DNA of 64,000 nucleotides from Berkiella sp963803015 (GTDB lineage Bacteria > Pseudomonadota > Gammaproteobacteria > Berkiellales > Berkiellaceae), in assembly GCA_963803015.1 (NCBI GenBank), contig CAWDKV010000003.1:248001-312000 (forward strand), written 5' to 3'. A program made the translations under genes and the position numbers. Below the pieces are notes generated by a model that saw only the letters and a list, made by a program, of their open reading frames with translations, was not told where the DNA came from and did no database searches. Positions 35,126 through 43,920 of the stretch are shown in pieces (the stretch's first letter is position 1; each line of letters starts with the position of its first letter).

Positions 35126-35779
35126 TTAAGACTTTTCGTGACCACCAAACATCGTTTTTGCATAAATAACGCCTATTCCATAAGCGCCGCCAAATTTTAT
35201 TGCATTTTCCATTGTTTTCTCATAAGTTTGTGTTCGTGCCCAGTCACGTTGTAATTCGAGTAAATACTGCAGAGAAGTCATGGGTTGAGCGCCTACTTGG
35301 ATCATTCTTTCAACAGCTCGTTCATGCGCTTCAGTACTGACATCACCACAAGCATCCGTTATAACATATACTTCAAAACCTTGATCAAGTGCTGACAACG
35401 CGGGACCCACAATGCATACGCTGGTCCACAATCCACAGAGTACAATTTTTTTCTTATCTATTTTGTTCACCGCATCGATAACCTGCCCATCTTCCCAGGT
35501 ATTCATCGAGGTACGATCAAGCATTTTTACACCAGGAAAAGCATCACTGATTTCAGAAAACATGGGACCAGAGAAACTTTTTTCAGCAACCGTTGTCAAG
35601 ATGGTTGAAACATTAAATTCTTTTGCAGCATGCGCGACAAGGCCAGCGTTATTACGTAACATAATGGCATCAATCGATTTTGTTGCAAATGCCATTTGTG
35701 ACTGAAAATCAATCATGATTAAAATATGATCTGAGGGATTTAATAATCTTTTTCCTGGCGTGGCAGCGGCTTTAGGCAT
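35126..35779 (-). CDS. Isochorismatase-like cysteine hydrolase (YcaC-type)
   Basis: The 217 residues show the isochorismatase fold: LIMIDFQSQMAFATKS with the catalytic Asp24, and VLCGLWTSVCIVGPALSAL with the nucleophile Cys122. EVYVITDACGDVSTEAHERA is also typical, and WTSVCIVG is close to YcaC. The expected catalytic Lys is not obvious. The substrate (amide or carbamoyl compound) is unknown. Next to an alginate-export-type porin and a YtcJ-like amidohydrolase, which suggests uptake and hydrolysis of a small amide. ERIC-like copies lie on both sides. Confidence 0.88.
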   Translation of the reverse strand: MPKAAATPGKRLLNPSDHILIMIDFQSQMAFATKSIDAIMLRNNAGLVAHAAKEFNVSTILTTVAEKSFSGPMFSEISDAFPGVKMLDRTSMNTWEDGQVIDAVNKIDKKKIVLCGLWTSVCIVGPALSALDQGFEVYVITDACGDVSTEAHERAVERMIQVGAQPMTSLQYLLELQRDWARTQTYEKTMENAIKFGGAYGIGVIYAKTMFGGHEKS

Positions 35780-35861
35780 GATATTTTCCTTTTATCTTTG
35801 AGAATCGAAAAATGTATTATTCAGAAAATAGACTTAAATTTTGTTTCACGAAGGATAAACT

Positions 35862-35987
35862 TACCCAAAGCAGATGATTTTTCGGCTAGGCGCCAAGCAA
35901 ACGAAGCCCCAGGAGCGTACGCTTCGGTACGTGACTGGGGTGAGAGAGCGCAGGCAACAACGCCGAAAATTCATCTGGGAAGGGTAT
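35862..35987 (+). repeat. ERIC-like element, copy 3
   Basis: TACCCAAAGCAGATGATTTT to GAAGGGTATA, about 126 bp. The central hairpin CCCCAGGAGCGTAC/GTACGTGACTGGGG is perfect in its outer arms. Forward orientation, in the gap before the M17 N-domain gene, facing copy 4 in inverted orientation. Confidence 0.88.
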
Positions 35988-36060
35988 ATCTATGTTTTCG
36001 TTTTGATCTACCTCTATAATATATTAGATTTCACTATTTATCTGATCAAGGAAAGAAACT

Positions 36061-36813
36061 ATGTTCCATCCCTTTATAAGAAAATCAACTCTGAGTGTCA
36101 CCTTAGGTCTTTTAATGAGCATGAGTGCTTTTGCTGGCACGCCAGAGAAGAGTTTTAAGGCGCCACATGACATGAAGGTATCCGTTAAGGAAATTGGACC
36201 TGTCACTCAAAAAACCGATCTCCAAATCATTTCTTTACTCAAGCACCACCCAGAGGGTGATAAATATATTGAAGCAATGAATGATCTCAATGAAAAATTG
36301 GGTAAATTTCTTTCTACATTAAGAGAGCGCGGTGAATTTGTGGGTGAGTTAGGTGAGACATTTTTGTTTGTTCCACCCGAAAACAGTATTGCACCAAAGC
36401 AATTCTTGTTGATTGGCTTAGGGGATGAGAAAGAGTTATCGATTGAAAAATTGAAGATTGCGGGACGCATTGCTGCTCGTGAAGCTGTGCGTTTAAAGGC
36501 TAAGCATGTTTCTTTTGCGCCAACACTGCGCGATCAAGGAAGTAGCGTTATTGATGTGGGTGAAGGAGACGCTGCAGTCGTTGAACAAATGATTCTAGCT
36601 TATGATACTGAAAAGCGGCTCCAAGAACAAAAATGGGCACCAAAATTTGACATTAAAGAGTGGGTTATCGAAGTGGGTCCTACTTATTTCGATGGGGCGG
36701 CATCTAAAGTTGAACAAGCGGTGAAATCAGCTGCTTCTGAGATCCAACAGCGTAGCAATCAACCTTATTCGGCTACAGATAAAGCTAGCAAAAAATATAC
36801 CCTTCCCAGATGA
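36061..36813 (+). CDS. Exported M17 leucyl aminopeptidase N-terminal domain protein, no catalytic domain
   Basis: The 250 residues start with a signal peptide (TLSVTLGLLMSMSAFAGTPE). The body resembles the peptidase M17 N-terminal domain (LFVPPENSIAPKQFLLIGLG, IAGRIAAREAVRLKAKHVSF). The metal-binding M17 catalytic domain is absent. Stand-alone M17 N-domain proteins are annotated in Legionella-type genomes, so it may be natural. However, its last residues (YTLPR) and stop come from ERIC-like copy 4, so truncation by the element is also possible. Copies 3 and 4 flank it in inverted orientation. Confidence 0.7.
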   Translation: MFHPFIRKSTLSVTLGLLMSMSAFAGTPEKSFKAPHDMKVSVKEIGPVTQKTDLQIISLLKHHPEGDKYIEAMNDLNEKLGKFLSTLRERGEFVGELGETFLFVPPENSIAPKQFLLIGLGDEKELSIEKLKIAGRIAAREAVRLKAKHVSFAPTLRDQGSSVIDVGEGDAAVVEQMILAYDTEKRLQEQKWAPKFDIKEWVIEVGPTYFDGAASKVEQAVKSAASEIQQRSNQPYSATDKASKKYTLPR

Positions 36814-36924
36814 ATTTTCAGCGTTGTTGCCTGCGCTCTCTCACCCCAGTCACGTACCAAAGTGTACGCTCCTGGGGCTTCGTTTGCTTGGCGCCTAGCC
36901 GAAAAATCATCTGCTTTGGGTATA
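36796..36924 (-). repeat. ERIC-like element, copy 4
   Basis: TATACCCTTCCCAGATGAA to TTTGGGTATA, 129 bp including both TATA ends. It overlaps the last codons of the M17-N gene and ends 4 bp before the porin ATG at 36929. It contains CTCACCCCAGTCACGTACC and GTACGCTCCTGGGGCTTCG, which closely match the regions used for the classic ERIC2 and ERIC1R primers. Confidence 0.9.
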
Positions 36925-36928
36925 ATTG

Positions 36929-38395
36929 ATGTGTTTTAATCGATTTGGCACGCTTGTGCTGATATCAGTGTTTATTACTGATATCAGCGCAGCAGAATCT
37001 TATCCTGAAAAGGTTTTACCTGAAGATTCCATTTTGTCTGAATATGTGACTTTTGGGCCACCTAATCCGAATCCACCGCCTTATACTCTATTGCGTTACA
37101 ATGAACAGTACTCGTATCTTGCTGATCCTGCTTTGCGAACAGATTTTTTCGATCCGGTAAAATATATTCCTCTTAATCCTTATAACCCTGAAAGTTATGT
37201 GAGCTTTGGGGGGGAAATCCGAGAGCGCTATGAAAATTATGTTAATCAGTATTTTGGAACAAGCTACCCTGTAGATAATTCTTATTTACTGCAACGGATT
37301 ACTCTTCATGCTGATGTGCATGTCAATGAACGCATACGGTTTTATGTGCAAGGTATTTCAGGGATTCAATATGGCGGACAAGGAATGAAACCGCCAGTTG
37401 ATCAAGATCCTATTGATCTGCAGCAAGCTTTTGCGGATTATATTTTTGGCACGCCAACGCCGAAAGGGACGAGACTGACTGTTCGTTTAGGACGACTTGA
37501 GATGACTTACGGTTCAGGTAGACTTGTGGCAACGAGAGCTGCGCCAAATATTCCTTTTAAATACGATGGTTTGCAATTGATTGGATCCAAAGAAGATACC
37601 ACGAAGCTGTATGGCTTTATTGTACGACCAGATATTGAAGTGACAAATCACATTGATCGCGAAAATAATGCACAAGCGTTTTGGGGCCTTTATGGTACAA
37701 GACCTATTGGTGGACCAATTGAACTGAGTATGGATCTCTATTATCTTGGTTTCCTTAATAAAAAGGCACAATATGCCTCTGGCAGCGGGCCAGAACATCG
37801 CCAAACTATTGGTATGCGTTTTTTTGGAAAGCCTCAAGGTTGGGACTACGATATTGAAACCGTGGTGCAATTTGGCACTTTTGGTCCAATGGATATTTTT
37901 GCTTGGACATTTGCTTCTGATATAGGGTACACCTTTTCTTCTCATGCTTGGAAACCGCGTTTTGGTTCAAAATTTGATATAGCGAGTGGCGATCGTAATC
38001 GTTACGATAATAAATTGGGCACTTTTAATCCTTTGTTTTTTAAAGCAGGCTATTTTAATGATGCAAGCGTCATTAAACCTGCTAACGTGATGGATATTCA
38101 TCCTTCCTTACAATTTGAACCCTTCAAAGAAATAACGGTGACACTCGGGAGCGATATTCTTTGGCGTGCCACTACGCAAGATGCAATTTATGCGCCACCC
38201 GGGAATATTGAATTACCAGCTGGGATTGGTAAGCATTATGTTGCAACTTCTAGTGAGGCCGCCATGCAATGGCAATTTAATCGTCATATCGTATGGACAG
38301 TCTCTTATGTGCATATGTTTACCGGTAGCTATGTTCAGCTGGCTAAGGGGGGTGATGTCAATTTTCTGGGCAGTTGGGTAACCTTCACTTGGTAA
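36929..38395 (+). CDS. Alginate-export-family outer-membrane porin
   Basis: The 488 residues from ATG 36929 start with a short signal sequence (FGTLVLISVFITDISA). A barrel follows, with the alginate_exp pattern: SYVSFGGEIRERYENY, YLLQRITLHADVHVNERIRFYVQ, LQQAFADYIFG, VRLGRLEMTYGSGRLVATR. It ends GSWVTFTW, with terminal Trp for barrel insertion. Family members (AlgE-like) carry anionic polymers or small acids; the substrate here is unknown. No ribosome-binding site lies between it and ERIC-like copy 4, so translation may be influenced by the repeat. Confidence 0.85.
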   Translation: MCFNRFGTLVLISVFITDISAAESYPEKVLPEDSILSEYVTFGPPNPNPPPYTLLRYNEQYSYLADPALRTDFFDPVKYIPLNPYNPESYVSFGGEIRERYENYVNQYFGTSYPVDNSYLLQRITLHADVHVNERIRFYVQGISGIQYGGQGMKPPVDQDPIDLQQAFADYIFGTPTPKGTRLTVRLGRLEMTYGSGRLVATRAAPNIPFKYDGLQLIGSKEDTTKLYGFIVRPDIEVTNHIDRENNAQAFWGLYGTRPIGGPIELSMDLYYLGFLNKKAQYASGSGPEHRQTIGMRFFGKPQGWDYDIETVVQFGTFGPMDIFAWTFASDIGYTFSSHAWKPRFGSKFDIASGDRNRYDNKLGTFNPLFFKAGYFNDASVIKPANVMDIHPSLQFEPFKEITVTLGSDILWRATTQDAIYAPPGNIELPAGIGKHYVATSSEAAMQWQFNRHIVWTVSYVHMFTGSYVQLAKGGDVNFLGSWVTFTW

Positions 38396-40198
38396 TTAAA
38401 AAGCCCAACAAAAACAGCTAAAAGGCCGCACCGAATGATCAATATGAAAACAATGCTGATGACTTTGGTGAATGGTATTTTGTTTTAAATCGATAAGGGT
38501 TTTATTATTTCCATAGGTACCATAATATTTAATGGGTGACCAATCTGGACTAACGGGTGGCAAAGGGGGATTGAAATCTGAAAAATCATCGCAAGCATGC
38601 ACAATTTTCCCGCCTACCACCGTCATGACAGCATAAATATCTTTAATTTCATCTTCTGAAACTTGAAAGTAATTTTTTGACAAAACTGCAAAATCGGCTA
38701 ATTGATTTTCAAGAAATGAGCCCTTTTTCTCTGTCTCATTGGAAAACCAAGCACTGCCACGTGTATAAAGCTCTAAAGCTTTTTCACGAGATAATATATT
38801 TGTTTCATCATAGAGTTTTGTCTCTCCAACCGTTTTGCCGGTGGTTAACCAATGCAGGCATACCCATGGATTATAACTAGATACCCGAGTAGCATCTGTC
38901 CCCATACCAACGGGAATGCCAGCATCGAGTATTTTCTTAATAGGAGGAGTGTGTAGTGTTTTCTCTTTACCATAACGCTCAATGAAATATTCCCCCTGAA
39001 ATGCCATGCGGTTTTGAATGGCTATGCCTCCGCCTAAATTTTTAACTCTTTCTATTGATTTGTCCGATATGGTTTCGGCATGATCAAAAAACCAATTCAA
39101 TTGGTTAATGGGAGATTCACGGTGAACTTTTTCGTAGACATTTAAGGCGCGATTAATCGATTCATCATAAGTGGCATGAAGTCGAAACGGCCATTTGTTT
39201 TGGGCCAATAGTCTGACAACAGGTTCCAGTTGTTCTTCCATAACATCTGCTAAATCTGGCCTCGGTTGTAAGAAATCTTCAAAATCCGCAGCAGAAAATA
39301 CTAACATTTCGCCAGCGCCATTGTGATGATAAAAATCATTACCTTGTTGGTATTTTGTCGTGGTGGTCCATTTTTTAAAGTCATCTAATTCTTGACCTGG
39401 ACGTTGTGTAAATAAATTATAAGCAATTCTGATCGTTAATTTATTTTCTTTATCCAAGTGATTAATAATCTCATAGTCTTCAGGATAGTTTTGAAAGCCA
39501 CCGCCAGCATCGCAAACGCTGGTCACACCTAGCCTATTTAATTCTCGCATAAAATGTAAAGTGGAATTGATTTGACTATCCTGATCAAGCTTGGGGCCCA
39601 TTGCTAATGTAGAATAAAGAATGATAGCATTAGGATGCGCAATAAGCATCCCTGTTGGATTGCCATTGCTATCACGTTCAATTTTTGTACCGGGCATTTC
39701 TTTAGTATTTTTATCATAGCCAATCACATGCAAAGCGGCTTTATTGAGAAGAGCGCGATCATATAAATGCAAAATAAAAACAGGGGTGTTGGCAGAGACA
39801 CTGTTAATTTCAGCTAAGGTTGGCATACGTTTTTCTTTGAACTGAAACTCAGACCAGCCACCTACAACTCTTACCCATTGCGGTGCAGGCGTTCTTTGGA
39901 CCTGTTCTTTTAACATAAACAACGCATCATTTAAGCTGGTGATGCCATCCCACCTTAATTCCATATTAAAATTGAGACCACCTCTGATTAAATGAATATG
40001 GGAATCATTGAGCCCTGGAATGACTGTTTTACCTTTCAAATCGATTAGTGTAGTAGAATCATTTTTTAATGAAATTATTTCTTTATCAGACCCCAATTGA
40101 AAAAATTGATTGTTTTTGATGGCGACTGCAGTGATGTCTTTATTGAAGGTGCCATAGCCTTTAAATTGGCCATTAAAATAAATAATATCTACAGCCAT
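38396..40198 (-). CDS. YtcJ-like amidohydrolase
   Basis: The 600 residues match the amidohydrolase 3 (YtcJ) family: VIPGLNDSHIHLIRGGLN with the metal HxH, LGVTSVCDAGGG, FRLHATYDE, and GIPVGMGTDATRVSSYNPW with the late catalytic Asp. The C-terminal 40 residues after GGKIVHACDD are unlike the family (His/Cys-rich, ending in CFCWAF). Relatives hydrolyse N-formyl or amide substrates. Its stop directly abuts that of the convergent porin gene, so the two ends share no spacer. Confidence 0.85.
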   Translation of the reverse strand: MAVDIIYFNGQFKGYGTFNKDITAVAIKNNQFFQLGSDKEIISLKNDSTTLIDLKGKTVIPGLNDSHIHLIRGGLNFNMELRWDGITSLNDALFMLKEQVQRTPAPQWVRVVGGWSEFQFKEKRMPTLAEINSVSANTPVFILHLYDRALLNKAALHVIGYDKNTKEMPGTKIERDSNGNPTGMLIAHPNAIILYSTLAMGPKLDQDSQINSTLHFMRELNRLGVTSVCDAGGGFQNYPEDYEIINHLDKENKLTIRIAYNLFTQRPGQELDDFKKWTTTTKYQQGNDFYHHNGAGEMLVFSAADFEDFLQPRPDLADVMEEQLEPVVRLLAQNKWPFRLHATYDESINRALNVYEKVHRESPINQLNWFFDHAETISDKSIERVKNLGGGIAIQNRMAFQGEYFIERYGKEKTLHTPPIKKILDAGIPVGMGTDATRVSSYNPWVCLHWLTTGKTVGETKLYDETNILSREKALELYTRGSAWFSNETEKKGSFLENQLADFAVLSKNYFQVSEDEIKDIYAVMTVVGGKIVHACDDFSDFNPPLPPVSPDWSPIKYYGTYGNNKTLIDLKQNTIHQSHQHCFHIDHSVRPFSCFCWAF

Positions 40199-40484
40199 AA
40201 CCCACTCCCTCCAATAAAATATAGATATATTATTTTAGGTTACCCAGCACAAAATTGTTGGAAAGAATACATCTTTATTAATTAAAGTTTGCTATTTTGC
40301 TATTAAGATAATCAGTAAAATAAAACGTGTATACTCTTTCCAGATAAATTAGGCGCTCGCCTGCTTAGCATGCCTAAGCGAGAGAGAGTTGTGGTTTCGC
40401 GTGGGATATTTTTGCTAACTGATTTCTGATTTGCTTAATTGGCGAACTAAAGATAAAATGCCAGTTTAACTACTTTGAGCATTT

Positions 40485-41657
40485 ATGTTACGGCTTACAC
40501 TCAAACCGCCATGCCTGGTTCGTCTTCGCAAAGGTTACCCTTGGGTATATACACAAGACATTCAAGGTGTCAAAAAATTGCCCTTTATTGCTGGGGAATT
40601 AGTATCTTTACTTGATCAAGAAGGCAAACCTTTTGCCATTGGCTACTATAACTCACAGAGTAAACTTGCCTGTCGAGTCCTCACTTTTAATCCAGAACAA
40701 ACTATTGATACGCTTTTTTTTAAAGAAAGATTTGCCGAGGCACTCGCGTTTCGTGAACAACGTTTTGCAAAACCTTATTATCGTTTCATTCATGGCGAAA
40801 GCGATAAATTGCCGGGATTAGTTATTGATCGTTTTGGTGACACGCTGGTTTGTCAAACGAATACAGCGGGTATGGAAAAACTCAAAGTTTTTTGGCTCAG
40901 TGCGCTGCAAGATTTATTAAAACCGACACGTATTATTTGCCGAGAAGATATGCCTTTACGGCAAAAAGAAGGGCTAACGATAAGTGCATCAAACGACGTA
41001 CCTGTTGAAACTCTTGCTGTGGAAGAAAATGATCTAAAATATTATGTTGATCCTATCCAAGGTCAAAAAACCGGATGGTTTTATGATCAACGGGCCAACA
41101 GAGCTTGGGTTGCGCAACGAGCAAAGGGTAAAACAGTGCTCGATCTCTATACTTATTGCGGTGGCTTTGGTTTGTTAGCGGCGAAGCATGGTGCAAAAGG
41201 GGTGACTTTAGTTGATAGTTCGCAAAAAGCTTTGGATTTAGCAAAAATGGCTGGTGATGAAAATCATTTTACGCAATGCCAATATCTCAAAGCACAGATT
41301 TTTACTTTATTGCCAGACTTACAAGCTGCCGGTCAGACTTATGATATTGTGATTGCTGATCCACCGGCATTTGTTAAACAAATTGCGCACAAAAGTCAGG
41401 GATTGCGCGGATATCAAAAATTGGCTCGATTGGTTAGCCCATTAGTGACCAAAGGAGGATTATTGATAATCGCTTCTTGTTCGCATCATGCCTCTAGTAA
41501 TGAATTTCGCCAAGCGGTTGAGTTGGGAGTGACTAAAGCCAATCGCAAAGCGACGTTGTTGCGCAAAGCAGGCGCAGATAGCGATCATCCCATCCATCCG
41601 CTTTTACCTGAAACCCATTATTTGAAATGTTTAGCCTTTGCCATAGATGACCTGTAG
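40485..41657 (+). CDS. rlmI: 23S rRNA m5C1962 methyltransferase RlmI
   Basis: The 390 residues begin with a PUA-like domain (LKPPCLVRLRKGYPWVYTQDI), then IHGESDKLPGLVIDRFGD, EGLTISASN, QKTGWFYDQRANRAWVAQRA, VLDLYTYCGGFGLLAAKHGA (SAM motif I), and the catalytic DPPAFVK with IIASCSHHAS. This order matches the RlmI/YccW family (396 residues in E. coli). It methylates C1962 of 23S rRNA. Preceded by 286 bp with a short palindrome (GCTTAG...CTAAGC, 40363-40379) and no gene. Confidence 0.92.
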   Translation: MLRLTLKPPCLVRLRKGYPWVYTQDIQGVKKLPFIAGELVSLLDQEGKPFAIGYYNSQSKLACRVLTFNPEQTIDTLFFKERFAEALAFREQRFAKPYYRFIHGESDKLPGLVIDRFGDTLVCQTNTAGMEKLKVFWLSALQDLLKPTRIICREDMPLRQKEGLTISASNDVPVETLAVEENDLKYYVDPIQGQKTGWFYDQRANRAWVAQRAKGKTVLDLYTYCGGFGLLAAKHGAKGVTLVDSSQKALDLAKMAGDENHFTQCQYLKAQIFTLLPDLQAAGQTYDIVIADPPAFVKQIAHKSQGLRGYQKLARLVSPLVTKGGLLIIASCSHHASSNEFRQAVELGVTKANRKATLLRKAGADSDHPIHPLLPETHYLKCLAFAIDDL

Positions 41658-41752
41658 TCAGTCTCGTTAATAAACAGATCGCAGTTTCATCGCTTGGTTT
41701 TTTGTTGTTTAATGGGTTCTAAACAAAGCTATTTAATCTAAGAGGGTGAAAA

Positions 41753-42742
41753 ATGGTGTTGAAAAAACGAAAACTCGGCAAACAAGGACTTGAGGTATCG
41801 GCTCTTGGCTTAGGTTGCATGGGAATGAGTCAATCTTATGGCGTGCCAGATGATGCAGAGTCCATTAAAACCCTGCATCGTGCGATTGAGCTTGGTGTCA
41901 CTTTTTTTGATACAGCAGAGGTCTATGGCCCTTATTCCAATGAAGAACTACTAGGGCGTGCTTTAAAAGGTCATCGCGATAAAGTGCAGATAGCGACTAA
42001 ATTTGGCTTTCATATTCAAGATGGCAAAATGGCAGGAGTGAATAGTCAACCTTCTCATCTCAAACAAGCTGTTGAGGGTTCGCTGCGTCGTTTGCAAACT
42101 GATTATATCGATCTTTTATATCAGCACCGCATTGATCCAAGTGTTGCGATAGAAGATGTGATAGGTGCTATGGCAGATCTGGTTCGTGAAGGAAAAGTGC
42201 GATATCTGGGTTTGTCTGAAGCGGGAGAAGATAATATTCGAAGAGCGCATGCTACTCACCCTATTTCAGTCCTGCAAAGTGAGTATTCTCTTTGGGAGCG
42301 TAATTTGGAAGAGAAGATAATTCCCCTCTTACATCAATTAGGTATAGGCCTTGTACCTTTTTCACCGTTGGGCAGAGGCTTTCTCACCGGGGCTGTTAAA
42401 CGTGCAGAAGAATATCCAGAAGGAGATTACCGCAAAACGGATCCCAGATATCAAGGCAAAAATTTTGATGCCAATATGCATGCCGTTTCGGTGGTGCATG
42501 ATATAGCTAAGCAGAAAAATGCAACGCCTAGTCAAATTGCACTTGCTTGGATTTTGCATAAAGGAGAAGATTTTGTGCCTATTCCAGGGACAAAACGCCA
42601 AACGTTTTTAGAAGAAAATATCAATGCACTAAAAGTGAATCTGACAACGAGCGATATGAAAATTTTAGATGATGCACTGCCTCCAAGCGCAATATCTGGC
42701 CCTCGTTATAGTGAGCAACACATGCGCTATGTTGATAGATAA
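41753..42742 (+). CDS. Aldo/keto reductase
   Basis: The 329 residues follow the AKR13-type layout: LGLGCMGMSQSYG, TFFDTAEVYGPYSNEELLGRAL with the catalytic Asp and Tyr, IATKFGF with the catalytic Lys, IDLLYQHRID with the His, and the NADPH-binding end ALAWILHKGEDFVPIPGTKR. It reduces aldehydes with NADPH; likely a detoxifying enzyme. A 13-bp inverted-repeat terminator shared with the convergent glycosidase gene follows at 42757. Confidence 0.93.
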   Translation: MVLKKRKLGKQGLEVSALGLGCMGMSQSYGVPDDAESIKTLHRAIELGVTFFDTAEVYGPYSNEELLGRALKGHRDKVQIATKFGFHIQDGKMAGVNSQPSHLKQAVEGSLRRLQTDYIDLLYQHRIDPSVAIEDVIGAMADLVREGKVRYLGLSEAGEDNIRRAHATHPISVLQSEYSLWERNLEEKIIPLLHQLGIGLVPFSPLGRGFLTGAVKRAEEYPEGDYRKTDPRYQGKNFDANMHAVSVVHDIAKQKNATPSQIALAWILHKGEDFVPIPGTKRQTFLEENINALKVNLTTSDMKILDDALPPSAISGPRYSEQHMRYVDR

Positions 42743-42756
42743 ATAGTCTTCTCAGA

Positions 42757-42792
42757 AAAAGCTTCTTAAACAATCAATGTTAAGAAGCTTTT
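42757..42792. terminator. Bidirectional terminator between convergent genes
   Basis: AAAAGCTTCTTAA (42757-42769) pairs perfectly with TTAAGAAGCTTTT (42780-42792) around a 10-nt loop; A/T runs at both ends give it a terminator shape on either strand. It includes the stop codon of the glycosidase gene. Confidence 0.8.
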
Positions 42793-43694
42793 CCTGGGGT
42801 TTTTCTAGGAAAAACCAGAATCGCATTCAAGACAGGTCGTTCATGATAGACGTGGAAAAGTTCATCCATATCGCCTGCATCGTTCATAATGCGTTGATTC
42901 AACACCATCACAGAAGAGCCACCACCATCTAAATTGATAGCATCCTGACAACCTAAGGAATGCATAAATTGCGAAAGTTCGGGCATCGTCAGACCACTCA
43001 CCGCTTTTTTCACATAAGGACTAGCGGTCTCTTTAGTATGTTCTGCTACAACAAATATCCAATGTTGATTTTTGTTTACGCACACAGCCGTTCGTGCATG
43101 CTTCTTTTCTAAAAAAGACTTGGTAGATATTTCGGGTTGATAGTCAGTAATGCCTTGATTGTTTTTAATCAATAAGGGGATCCCGCCTACCACATAGTCA
43201 ACGCTTTGCCACTTTTTTAAGGCATGTTCATGTTTATCTAATTGTGGGATGACTTTAATTTGCGGTTTATCGTTTGTCGCAATAGATTTAGTTACAATTC
43301 TATCTATGATTGCATGTTCGTTATTATCATACCAACCAATAGCGGCGCGAGGATTGGATACTCTGCCTAACCATTTGCCTTCTATTTTTAAGGGACCAGC
43401 GGGATGGGGGACCATATTTTCATCGACATAAAAAAAACCACCGTTGATCCCCGCAACAGCACCAGATTTTGCGACAATCGAGGAAACAGTATCAAGAGAG
43501 GAATTAACGGGATTGGTTTTAACAGCAACGATTTTATAAAGACTGGGATCAACAGTCAGAACATGAATTTTTTGACCGTTTTTTTCTATACACTGATATT
43601 GACTGGCAAGACTATCATCCGCATGCGTGATTGAAAAAATAACGGAAAGTGTATAAAAAACAAAAACGCGGAATATAAAAAAGATATTTTCCAT
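42780..43694 (-). CDS. Exported phosphodiester glycosidase family (NAGPA-like) protein
   Basis: The 304 residues start with a signal peptide (IFRVFVFYTLSVIFSITHAD). The NAGPA domain shows VAGINGGFF near the start, VGGIPLLIKN, the ARTAVCVNKNQHWIFVVAE block and DAINLDGGGSSVMVLN. Human NAGPA removes GlcNAc from mannose-6-phosphate tags; bacterial members act on extracellular glycans or antibiotics. Substrate unknown. Monocistronic. Confidence 0.88.
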   Translation of the reverse strand: MENIFFIFRVFVFYTLSVIFSITHADDSLASQYQCIEKNGQKIHVLTVDPSLYKIVAVKTNPVNSSLDTVSSIVAKSGAVAGINGGFFYVDENMVPHPAGPLKIEGKWLGRVSNPRAAIGWYDNNEHAIIDRIVTKSIATNDKPQIKVIPQLDKHEHALKKWQSVDYVVGGIPLLIKNNQGITDYQPEISTKSFLEKKHARTAVCVNKNQHWIFVVAEHTKETASPYVKKAVSGLTMPELSQFMHSLGCQDAINLDGGGSSVMVLNQRIMNDAGDMDELFHVYHERPVLNAILVFPRKTPGKAS

Positions 43695-43920
43695 AGAAGG
43701 CCTATATTGTCTAATTTTTGCTCTTTACGAGCATTGAACCCTCTCGTAAAGCTGTATATTTAAATGAGCTATGAAACTTAAATTCACTTCATTCTAGGCA
43801 ATTTGTATTTTATACCCGTTGCATGCGTATAGGTCAAATAATTTACTTAAAAATCAATTAGATATTTTAAAGACATCCACAGCCGCTTTTATACGGCTGA
43901 AGATCTGAAACAATAAGGCA

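Noticed and set aside
36061..36813. A complete leucyl aminopeptidase
   Set aside because: Only the N-terminal domain is present; none of the M17 metal-binding motifs follows on any frame before the porin gene.
35862..36924. A transposable insertion sequence around the M17-N gene
   Set aside because: Although two inverted elements flank the gene, there is no transposase and no clear target duplication; the elements match ERIC-type repeats.
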